DNA of 64,000 nucleotides from Deltaproteobacteria bacterium (GTDB lineage: Bacteria > Desulfobacterota > Binatia > Binatales > Binataceae): contig JAFAHS010000159.1 in the NCBI GenBank assembly GCA_019237115.1, forward strand, positions 1 through 64,000, in the 5' to 3' direction. Numbering within the stretch: position 1 is the first letter of the stretch; the number at the start of each line of letters is the position of its first letter. Positions 20,338-28,408 of the stretch are shown here, piece after piece. The notes under the pieces are model-generated. The model did not search any database. It saw only the letters and a program-made list of their open reading frames with translations, and was not told the DNA's origin. The translations under genes were made by a program, and so were the position numbers.

Positions 20338-20560
20338 CTTTTGATCATGCTCCGGGTGCGGCGGTGTATTTGCTCAACACGAAATCCCATCCGCCGTGGT
20401 AACTCTTGCCTGCCGCGGTTGCCTTGGGCCCCACTTCCCAGCCGCGGTGCTCCACTTCCACGCGCGTCGCGTTGCCTTCCGCCCCGAACCGGACCTCGAC
20501 TTCGGTCAGACTCTCCCAATCCGGGTCCGGGGCCGACCAGCATTTCCTCGCCCGCCGCGT
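20338..20560 (-). pseudogene. C-terminal remnant of an AHSA1/SRPBCC (polyketide cyclase-like) domain protein
   Basis: Minus-strand frame without credible start: DPDWESLTEVEVRFGAEGNATRVEVEHRGWEVGPKATAAGKSYHGGWDFVLSKYTAAPGA*. Confidence 0.5.
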
Positions 20561-20757
20561 TCGGGACCGCGGGCGAAAAATTAGTGTGCCGTGCCACGCA
20601 GTCCCGACTGGCGAACAAACCTTTCGGTCAAGGCCACACGAACCGGCTCTTCTGCAGCCTGCGGTGGCCGGTCGCGATCCGATTAAGCGGATTGGTAGCG
20701 CGCAAACCCGCCTTTCAACCCTCGCAGAAGCGGCCTATTATTCCGCCGGTTAGTCCG

Positions 20758-22074
20758 ATGATTTTGCCAGGCGAGGAGTTCCTCGTGAATAGACCGCGTC
20801 ATTGGGCCGCAACGCTGGCCGCCGCCCTCCTGCTGGTTTCGTGCGCGGGCGGCGAAATTGCCGAGCAGCCCACCTACGCCTCCAATCAGCAGGGCGAACG
20901 TGTCGAGGACCTGGCGATGACCACACCGCGGGCCGACCAATCCGCGGTTGCACTCCGGGACGATCGCGTGCTGATCGCGGGGGGTACCACCAGCGGTAAT
21001 GTCGGTGGAGTTACCTCGAGCGCCGAAATCTATGATCCCAACGCGAAATCATTCACCGCAACCGGGTCCATGACGGTGGCGCGGCAAGGAGCGACCGCAA
21101 CGCTCCTGAACGATGGAAGTGTCTTGCTCGCGGGCGGCGTACAGAACGTCGGATTTCGCGCCGAGCTATCCAGCGCTGAATTGTACGATCCGGTCGCGGG
21201 CACCTTCACCGCGACCGGTTCCATGCAGACGCCGCGCGAGGGCCACACCGCAACCCTCCTGCGCGACGGCCAGGTACTGGTAGCCGGCGGAAGTGACAAC
21301 GGGGTGCACACCCTCGATTCAGCGGAGATCTATGATCCCCGCTCGGGCGCCTGGCACCTCGCGGGCCACATGACGGTGCCACGCGTGGCGCATATCGCGG
21401 TTTTGCTGGGCAGCGGTCAGGTGCTGATCGCGGGCGGAGGCCGCGGCGACATGCCGGGCGGTTACATCGTCTACCAGAACGCGGAAACCTACAGTCCGGA
21501 GCTTAAGCAATTCAAACGGGTGCCTGCTCGTATGAATAGCGATCGAGTCGGCGCAGCGGCTCTGCTGCTCAACGATGGGCGCGCGCTTATCGTGGGCGGC
21601 AAAAGCGGCAAGGTTCTCACTTCCTTCGGATCGGGTACGCTCAACCTCAACTCCATGGCGCCTTTGAACACCGCGGAAACCTACGACCCGGAATCGGGTA
21701 GCTTTGTTTTGACCGGAAACCTGCAGGCTCCCCACTATCTTCCGCGCCTGGTCAAATTGCAGGATGGCAACGTCCTGGTCACCAGCGGTTGGAGGATTCA
21801 AGGGCCGGTGGTCGGGGGGATGGCCGACGCTGAGGTCTTTTTGCCCAGCACCAATGGTTTCAGCGGGGTTGCGCCGATGCACGTGGCGCGGCTGCAGAAT
21901 TCCTCCACCCTGCTGCCGGACGGCAACGTTCTGGTCGCGGGCGGAGTGGACGGGAACAGCGTGGTCACGGCCTCGGTCGAGTTTTACGATTCAAAAGCGC
22001 ATCGTTTCGTCCTGAGCGACGCGGGTTCGACTGCGCCGGGAACCCCGCAAAGCCCGGTTGGTGCAACCCAATGA
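20758..22074 (+). CDS. Kelch-repeat putative lipoprotein
   Basis: Signal/lipobox-like RHWAATLAAALLLVSCAGGE and repeated units such as TATLLNDGSVLLAGG and TATLLRDGQVLVAGG. Confidence 0.85.
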   Translation: MILPGEEFLVNRPRHWAATLAAALLLVSCAGGEIAEQPTYASNQQGERVEDLAMTTPRADQSAVALRDDRVLIAGGTTSGNVGGVTSSAEIYDPNAKSFTATGSMTVARQGATATLLNDGSVLLAGGVQNVGFRAELSSAELYDPVAGTFTATGSMQTPREGHTATLLRDGQVLVAGGSDNGVHTLDSAEIYDPRSGAWHLAGHMTVPRVAHIAVLLGSGQVLIAGGGRGDMPGGYIVYQNAETYSPELKQFKRVPARMNSDRVGAAALLLNDGRALIVGGKSGKVLTSFGSGTLNLNSMAPLNTAETYDPESGSFVLTGNLQAPHYLPRLVKLQDGNVLVTSGWRIQGPVVGGMADAEVFLPSTNGFSGVAPMHVARLQNSSTLLPDGNVLVAGGVDGNSVVTASVEFYDSKAHRFVLSDAGSTAPGTPQSPVGATQ

Positions 22075-22084
22075 GGCGTAAGGC

Positions 22085-23689
22085 ATGAACGAACCATCCC
22101 AGCAATTGCCGGATTTTTCGCTGAGTGACCTGTCCGGAGCCGCACACGCATTTCCTGCGGGCAAAGCCGCGCTGCTCTGTTTCGTAAAAGAAGATTGCCC
22201 GACTTGCGCAATTGCGATGCCGCTGCTCGAGGCTTTCCACCGCGCGTTCGGATCCAAAGTCGCCGTGCTCGCGATCGGTCAGGAAGCCGCGGGAAATCGC
22301 CTTCTTGCCGAGCGCCATTCACTCACCTGCCCGCTGCTCGATGATTCCGCCCTGCGCGCGTCGTTCGCATACGGCTTCGATACCGTCCCGATGGTCTTTC
22401 TCGCCGACCGGGCGGGCAATGCACTGCAACGCTTCGCCGGTTTTGTGCGCAGTGACTGGCGATCCCTGGCAGGCCAGCTTGCGCAAATGACCGGATTGCC
22501 CGAGCCATCGATCGATTGGGCGAACCTGCCCGAGTGGCGCGCGGGATGCGGTTCCAAAGCGGTCGAACCGGGAATTGCCGAACGGCTTGAGGCGGAGGCG
22601 CGCGGCGATCGCATGCAGGCCCGTCGCATCGAGTTGGGCGAGGGCGAGGACGTGTTCGAATTCATGTTCGAGCGCGGCCTCACCGACGGCCTGCCGGTGG
22701 TCCCACCCACGCCCGAGCGGGTGGCGTGGATGCTCACCGGCACCCGGCGCGACCCGCGCGAGGTCATCGCGACGGTGGCGCCAAATCTGGCGCCCCTGAC
22801 CGTCGAGAAGGTTGCGGTCAACGCGGCAATGGCGGGATGCCGTCCTGCTTATCTGCCGGTAGTGATCGCCGCGCTCGAAGCGGTCTGCACCGATACCTTC
22901 AATATCCACGGCGTGATGGCCACCACCTGGGGTGCAACCCCGGTGATTATCGTCAACGGACCAATTCGTCGCCGGCTCGGCATGAATATGGGCATCATGG
23001 CGCTCGGCTATGGCAGTCGACCCAACGCGACCATCGGCCGCGCGGTGAAGCTGGTGCTGCGCAACGTCGGTGGCTCCCGGCCCGGTGATATCGAGCGCTC
23101 CGCCCTTGGAGCGATCGGCAAATTCACCACCTGCTTCGCGGAATGGGAAGAGCGCAGCCCGTGGGAGCCGCTGCACGTCGAGCGCGGCTTCCACAAGGAC
23201 GAAAGCGTGGTGACGGTCTTCGGGCTGGAAGCGGGCTCGCGGCAGATCGCGGATCAAACCTCGCGCACCGCTCGCGCACTGGTGGGCTCGCTCGGCCTGG
23301 GGCTGGAGGCGTGCTGGCACCCGAAGCAGCATGGTTCCGGTGAGGTGCTGCTGGTGATTTCACCGGAGCACGCTGATACCATCGCTCGCGACGAATGGAG
23401 CAAGGCACAGGTGCGCAATCGAATTCAGGAAATCACGGCGCGCCCGCTGCGGGAACTGTTGCCCGACGCGGAGAGCGGTGAAGGTATGCCCCTTAAGGCC
23501 TTTGGCCTGAAGGACGACCCGACCCCCGAGCAGCTCGAGCAAAGGATTCCCAAGTTTCGCTCGGCCGGGAATATTAATATTATGGTGGCGGGTGGTGAAG
23601 GCGGGAAGTTCTCCGCCGTGTTCGCGGGATGGGTTTCCGGACCGATGGGTTCATCGAGTGTGAGCCGCCGAATCGAGGAGCTGCCATGA
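22085..23689 (+). CDS. Fusion protein: N-terminal thioredoxin-like (peroxiredoxin/TlpA-type) domain plus ~370 aa conserved domain; partner of the UGSC-type gene
   Basis: LPDFSLSDLSGAAHAFPAGKAALLCFVKEDCPTCAIAMPLLEAFHRAFG then LTDGLPVVPPTPERVAWML...GPIRRRLGMNMGIMALGYGSRPNATIGRA; ATGA overlap with the next gene. Confidence 0.75.
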   Translation: MNEPSQQLPDFSLSDLSGAAHAFPAGKAALLCFVKEDCPTCAIAMPLLEAFHRAFGSKVAVLAIGQEAAGNRLLAERHSLTCPLLDDSALRASFAYGFDTVPMVFLADRAGNALQRFAGFVRSDWRSLAGQLAQMTGLPEPSIDWANLPEWRAGCGSKAVEPGIAERLEAEARGDRMQARRIELGEGEDVFEFMFERGLTDGLPVVPPTPERVAWMLTGTRRDPREVIATVAPNLAPLTVEKVAVNAAMAGCRPAYLPVVIAALEAVCTDTFNIHGVMATTWGATPVIIVNGPIRRRLGMNMGIMALGYGSRPNATIGRAVKLVLRNVGGSRPGDIERSALGAIGKFTTCFAEWEERSPWEPLHVERGFHKDESVVTVFGLEAGSRQIADQTSRTARALVGSLGLGLEACWHPKQHGSGEVLLVISPEHADTIARDEWSKAQVRNRIQEITARPLRELLPDAESGEGMPLKAFGLKDDPTPEQLEQRIPKFRSAGNINIMVAGGEGGKFSAVFAGWVSGPMGSSSVSRRIEELP

Positions 23690-24207
23690 AGCAGGTAATC
23701 GTCGATCCCACTGATGAGCGCGTGCCGATACGGCGCACGCTCGCTGAACGATCCGGGCAGATCAAAGGCCGGGTCGCGATGCTGGATATCGCCAAGCCGC
23801 GCGGCGATGTGCTGATGAATCGCCTGGCCGAGCATCTCGGTAAGCGTTTGCCGGCGGTAGAAATCAAACGCTATCGCAAACCGACCTTCACCAAGCCGGC
23901 GCCGGAAGAACTGCGCCGCCGTATCGCGGAGGAAAGCGACTTCGTCATCGAAGCGCTAGCCGATTGAGGGTCCTGCACGACGTGCAGTGTGCACGACTCC
24001 GTATGGTTCGAAGTTAATCGCAAGCCCGCGGTGATGATCGCTTCCGACGTGTTCGTCGATGCCGCCGAAAAGCAGGCGACTGCGCTGGGACTACCCGAAT
24101 TGCGACGGGTCTTCGTGCCCCATCCGATTCAGGATGCAACCGACGACGAAATGCGTGCCAGGGCCGACGCGATCGTCGAGCAGGTAATCGACGCGCTGAA
24201 GAAGTGA
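23686..24207 (+). CDS. UGSC-type (seleno)protein, 173 aa with predicted Sec94 at in-frame TGA 23965-23967
   Basis: ORFs 23629..23967 and 23989..24207 share a frame; joined MKQVIVDPTDERVPIRRTL...SDFVIEALAD-U-GSCTTCSVHDSVWFEVNRKPAVMIASDVFVDAAEKQATALGLPELRRVFVPHPIQD...; potential hairpin follows the TGA; ATGA/GTGA overlaps with both neighbours. Confidence 0.82.
23968..23999 (+). promoter_or_regulatory. Putative bacterial SECIS-like stem-loop directly downstream of the UGA
   Basis: GGGTCCTGCACGACGTGCAGTGTGCACGACTC: GGGUC/GACUC lower stem (one G-U), C-C mismatch, UGCACG/UGUGCA upper stem, loop ACGUGCAG; alternative compact hairpin CUGCAC-GAC-GUGCAG. Confidence 0.5.
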
Positions 24208-24938
24208 GCCCGCGCTATCGGGAATTTACCCCGCGTGCCGAGCTGCGCGACCGGGTTGCGTGCGTATGGGCCGGCGCCGCCCACGGAAATCCCCACGGCG
24301 TTCTTCCCGATGGTTGCGTCGACATCGTCTGGGCGCCCGGCTCGCAACCATGGATCGCCGGTCCCGATACCAGCGCACGACCGTCGGCGCTCCCGACCGA
24401 CACCGCCCTGGCGGGAATCCGGTTCCTGCCCGGGGTCGCGGCCCAGATTCTCGGTGCACCGGTCTCTGAGCTCACCGATCGCTCCGTGCCGCTGAGCGAT
24501 TTGTGGCCACGCGACGCAGCGCGCTCGCTGAAGGAACAATTGGATGGCGCGCGCGGCGTTGCACAGATCATCGCGGCGCTGGAACAGGCGATCCTGCGGC
24601 GCGACTGGCCGCCGCCCGACCCTGCGGTCCGCCTCACCGTACTGGAGATTCAAGGGCGGATTGCACTCGGCATGAACTGCTGCGGCCGGGCATCGTGGAA
24701 TCTCCCAATCAGCGGCCGGCAGCTACGTCGCCGTTTTGTCACGGCGGTCGGCTACGGACCAAAGCGGTTCGAACGCATCATGCGTTTTCAACGCTTTTTG
24801 CGCCTCGCCGATACCGTAGGCAGGGGTCTGGGCCTGGCCACGCTTGCCGCGGAAGCCGGCTACGCGGACCAAGCTCACCTGAGTCGGGAGTGCACCAGCC
24901 TGGCGGGGTGCACTCCACAGAGGCTGATGAGCGGTTGA
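24204..24938 (+). CDS. AraC-family transcriptional regulator (N-terminal DUF6597-like layout)
   Basis: VLPDGCVDIVWAPGSQPWIAGPDTSA...ISGRQLRRRFVTAVGYGPKRFERIMRFQRFLRLA...LATLAAEAGYADQAHLSRECTSLAGCTPQRL. Confidence 0.88.
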   Translation: MSPRYREFTPRAELRDRVACVWAGAAHGNPHGVLPDGCVDIVWAPGSQPWIAGPDTSARPSALPTDTALAGIRFLPGVAAQILGAPVSELTDRSVPLSDLWPRDAARSLKEQLDGARGVAQIIAALEQAILRRDWPPPDPAVRLTVLEIQGRIALGMNCCGRASWNLPISGRQLRRRFVTAVGYGPKRFERIMRFQRFLRLADTVGRGLGLATLAAEAGYADQAHLSRECTSLAGCTPQRLMSG

Positions 24939-24989
24939 TGTCCGATTTGTTCAAGACGCGACCCCGCTCCGTCAGCAACAATTGCGTTA

Positions 24990-25855
24990 TGAACAAACCG
25001 GCTTCTTCGTTGGATCGCGCGGCAGGGTTCATCTGGCGCAATGCGCGTCTGTTGGAACGCGCGATGTTCGCGCGGGAATTTCTGGGCGGCGCTCCCGCCG
25101 CCGTGATCGATGCGCTGATGGCATACCGCAACCCCGACGGCGGCTTCGGCAATGCGCTCGAACCCGACGTGCGAGCGCCCGGCAGCATGCCACTGCATTG
25201 CGAGCAGGCGTTGTGGGCGCTGCGCGAGTCTGATATTCGCGACCCCCGGTTGGCCATGGGAGTGTGCGACTATCTCTCGTCGGTCGCAGAACCCAGTGCC
25301 CGGGTTGAAATCGTTTCGGGAGAACTGAGCCTCTATCCTCGCGCGGCACACTGGACGGGTTCGTTTGATCCGGCTTCACCCAATCCAACCGCTGGCCTGG
25401 TGGGGCTGCTGCGCTTTCAAGCAGTTGAGCATCCATGGCTTGCGCGCGCGACTCGGTGGAGCGAGCGGAGGTTGGAGCGCCCGCTTGAAGAAGCGCACGA
25501 AGTGCTGTGCGCGATGCGGTTTTTCGAACATGCTAACGACCGAAAGCGCGCGCAAGAGTCAGCGGTAAAGATCGCGAGTGCGGCAGGTCATGCTCGATTG
25601 TTTCGAGCGGATCCTTTCTCGTCGGAATACGGAATAACACCATTGCAGCTCTGCCCGGCCCCAGATTCGATCGCGCGACCGGCATTTCCGGACGTGGTGT
25701 TGAGCGCGCACCTCGATGCCTTGGCCGCCCGCCAGCAAGATGACGGCGGATGGCCGATAACTTGGTCGCCACCCAGTCCCGCCGCCGAATGCGAGTGGCG
25801 CGGGCGCCTCACTTACGAAGCACTGAAATGCTTGCACTCCTGGGCCCGCATATAG
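24990..25855 (+). CDS. prenyltransferase/squalene-oxidase-repeat-like protein
   Basis: MNKPASSLDRAAGFIWRNARLLERAMFAREFLGGAPAAVIDALMAYRNPDGGFGNALEPDVR...QQDDGGWPITW. Confidence 0.72.
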
Positions 25856-25998
25856 TCGGCGACCGGGCCACGACCGCACACCAATGGTCGCGACACGAAA
25901 CAGGCATTTGCGCGCGGCGCGGCGTCACTCGGCACGCGCTAAGCCGAGGCAGATGCTATTATGCTGTTCGGCGCGGAGATGCTGCTGACGCCCTGGGA

Positions 25999-27051
25999 AT
26001 GTATCCGTCGGTTCAACCACCCCCACGACGCATCGTTGTAAAGGAAGTCAATTGGCTCGGCGACCTGGTGATGAGTCTGCCCGCCTTGCGCGCGATTCGC
26101 CGCTCATTTCCGGACGCGTGGATTTGCGTTGTGACCAAGAGCGAGTTGGCGAGCTTCTTTGACGGAGTGGCATGGATCGATGAGGTAATCCCCTACACGG
26201 TTCGGCGCGGCCTTCGCGGCATCGGCGATCGCCGCTCGCTGGTTAACACCATCCGCTCGCGCGGATTTGACCTGGCGGTCGTGTTTCCCAACAGCTTCGA
26301 ATCTGCGTTGTGGGTCCGGATGGCGCGAATTCCCCGCCGGGCCGGATACATAAAGGACGCGCGCGGCCTGATGCTTACCCACAAGCTTAAGCCGCCGCCG
26401 CATGCGATGAATGGCCACCAGGTTCACTACTGGCTCGCCATGGTGCGGAGCACGCTCGGCGCCTCAGGAACTGTGCAGGATTGTGCTCTGACCGCCGACC
26501 CCAACCATCTGCAGGAGATGGGCACCTGGCTCGATGCGCATCGCAAGCACAAGGGTTCCCGCCTGATAGCTGTCGCCCCGACCGCTTCGTTTGGTCCCGC
26601 CAAGGAGTGGCCGGCGCCGCATTTCGTCCAGCTCATCAATGAACTCGCCAAGCGTCACGATGCCGAATGCGTGCTGGTAGGTGCGCCCGTCGAGCGCCCC
26701 CGGTGTGAATCCATCGCATCGGCCTCGCCGCACGGCGCGATGGTCGCCGCTGGAGAAACCAGCGTGGGCCAGCTGGTCGCGTTGCTCGGGTTGGCTGATG
26801 GGTTTGTTGGCAATGATTCGGGCGCGATGCACGTGGCGGCTGCGCTGGGACGGCCGACAGTGGGAATTTTCGGTTCTACAAACCCTGCGAGGACCGGCCC
26901 GCTGGGACCCGGAACCCGAGTACTCTGGCAGCGTCTCGCCTGCAGCCCCTGCCTGGCGCGCACCTGCCGCTTCGGGCACTACAACTGTCTCAATGAAATA
27001 ACCCCTGCCCGCGCCCTCGACGCTTTGCACGCACTGGGCGCGATCCAGTGA
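25999..27051 (+). CDS. waaF: ADP-heptose--LPS heptosyltransferase family (WaaF-like)
   Basis: RRIVVKEVNWLGDLVMSLPALRAIRRSFPDAWICVV...LGLADGFVGNDSGAMHVAAALGRPTVGIFGSTNPARTGP. Confidence 0.88.
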   Translation: MYPSVQPPPRRIVVKEVNWLGDLVMSLPALRAIRRSFPDAWICVVTKSELASFFDGVAWIDEVIPYTVRRGLRGIGDRRSLVNTIRSRGFDLAVVFPNSFESALWVRMARIPRRAGYIKDARGLMLTHKLKPPPHAMNGHQVHYWLAMVRSTLGASGTVQDCALTADPNHLQEMGTWLDAHRKHKGSRLIAVAPTASFGPAKEWPAPHFVQLINELAKRHDAECVLVGAPVERPRCESIASASPHGAMVAAGETSVGQLVALLGLADGFVGNDSGAMHVAAALGRPTVGIFGSTNPARTGPLGPGTRVLWQRLACSPCLARTCRFGHYNCLNEITPARALDALHALGAIQ

Positions 27052-27111
27052 ACCGGGTTTCTTGTCCCGTCAGGTTGCAATATTCTGACTAGTCAACGCC
27101 CCGGTGAAGCG

Positions 27112-28131
27112 ATGAAACTCAAGGAACTCGCTGCACGGCTGAATTTGGAGCTGCGTGGCGATGGCGAAACCGAAATTCTTGCCCCCGCGCCGATCGAAGC
27201 GGCCGGTCCCGGCATGATCATCTTCGTGGCTGCCGAGAAATTCGCCCCGACCCTGGAGCGAACTTCGGCGGCGGCGGCCATCGTCGCGCGCGAATTCGTC
27301 GACCAGGCCCGCTGCCCGGCGTTGATCAGCGCGAATCCCTACGCCGACTTCGCGCGCACGGTCGCGATTTTCTTTCCCCCCTATCGTCCGCGGCCGGGAA
27401 TCGATCCGAGCGCGCAAATCGCCCCCGATGTGAAGCTCGCCGAGAACGCGTCGGTTGGACCTAACGCGGTAATCGGCGCAGGTAGCACACTGGGCCGCAA
27501 CGCGGTGCTCCACGCCAATGCAACCATCTATCCAAACGTTCGCATCGGCGACGATTTCACCTGCCACAGCCAGGCAGTGGTTCGCGAAGGCTGCACGATC
27601 GGCAACCGGGTCACGATTCTCGATGGAGCGGTCATCGGTGCGGACGGATTCGGCTTCGTCGAAGATCGTGGTGGACTGGTGAAGATTCCCCAGGTCGGGA
27701 CCGTGGTTCTCGAGGATGACGTCGAGATCGGCGCCAAGTCGACCGTCGACCGGGCGATGCTCGGCGCTACGATTTTACACCGCGGCGTGAAACTCGACGA
27801 CCAGGTCCACATCGGCCACAACTGCGAAGTCGGAGAATACACGCGGCTGTGCGCGCAAGTCGGTATCGGCGGCTCAACTAAAATCGGCAAATGGTGCCTG
27901 TTCGGCGGACAGGCCGCCGCACCCGATCACCTCACCATCGGGGATCGCGTGATGGTCGCCGCGCGGGGCGCACTGCATCGCGATACACCCGATGGCGCGA
28001 TCATGGCGGGCTGCCCGGCCGTCGAGATCGGGGTGTGGCGCCGCTACGTTGCGGGTTGGCCACGTCTGACGGAAATTCTGCGACGCCTGCGCGCGCTCGA
28101 AAAACAGTTGGAAAACCATGAGGACGGGTGA
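27112..28131 (+). CDS. lpxD: UDP-3-O-(3-hydroxymyristoyl)glucosamine N-acyltransferase
   Basis: Left-handed beta-helix hexapeptides; DGFGFVEDRGGLVKIPQVGTVVLEDDVEIGAKSTVDRAMLGATILHRGVKLDDQVHIGHNCEVG. Confidence 0.94.
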   Translation: MKLKELAARLNLELRGDGETEILAPAPIEAAGPGMIIFVAAEKFAPTLERTSAAAAIVAREFVDQARCPALISANPYADFARTVAIFFPPYRPRPGIDPSAQIAPDVKLAENASVGPNAVIGAGSTLGRNAVLHANATIYPNVRIGDDFTCHSQAVVREGCTIGNRVTILDGAVIGADGFGFVEDRGGLVKIPQVGTVVLEDDVEIGAKSTVDRAMLGATILHRGVKLDDQVHIGHNCEVGEYTRLCAQVGIGGSTKIGKWCLFGGQAAAPDHLTIGDRVMVAARGALHRDTPDGAIMAGCPAVEIGVWRRYVAGWPRLTEILRRLRALEKQLENHEDG

Positions 28132-28378
28132 GCTGGTAACGCGCTCGCGAGCCGTCGCCGCAACCGGCGTGAGAGTGCTCGTGCTCGCGGGAATATTAGT
28201 TGCTGGCCTGGGGCTCAGCGGGTGTATCTGGCTGGCCATACCCGGACTCGCCTACACCGGCTACCAATACGAAAAGACCGGCAAGCTACCGGGCATGCCG
28301 TCAACCTCGCAGGCCTCGTCCGGCGGCCAACCCCAAGCGTCCGCCCAAGCGACGCCGGCCGACAACAACATCGAATGA
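28118..28378 (+). CDS. small putative lipoprotein
   Basis: VLVLAGILVAGLGLSGCIWLAIPGLAYTGYQYEKTGKLPG: signal peptide plus LSGC lipobox. Confidence 0.6.
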   Translation: MRTGELVTRSRAVAATGVRVLVLAGILVAGLGLSGCIWLAIPGLAYTGYQYEKTGKLPGMPSTSQASSGGQPQASAQATPADNNIE

Positions 28379-28408
28379 AGATCGAGCCCAGCGCCAAGGA
28401 GCTTCACT

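Noticed and set aside
23965-23967. Interpretation of the TGA as an ordinary stop with a separate GTG-start gene at 23989
   Set aside because: The same frame, the UGSCxxC motif across the stop, operon overlaps on both sides and the hairpin favour one recoded gene.
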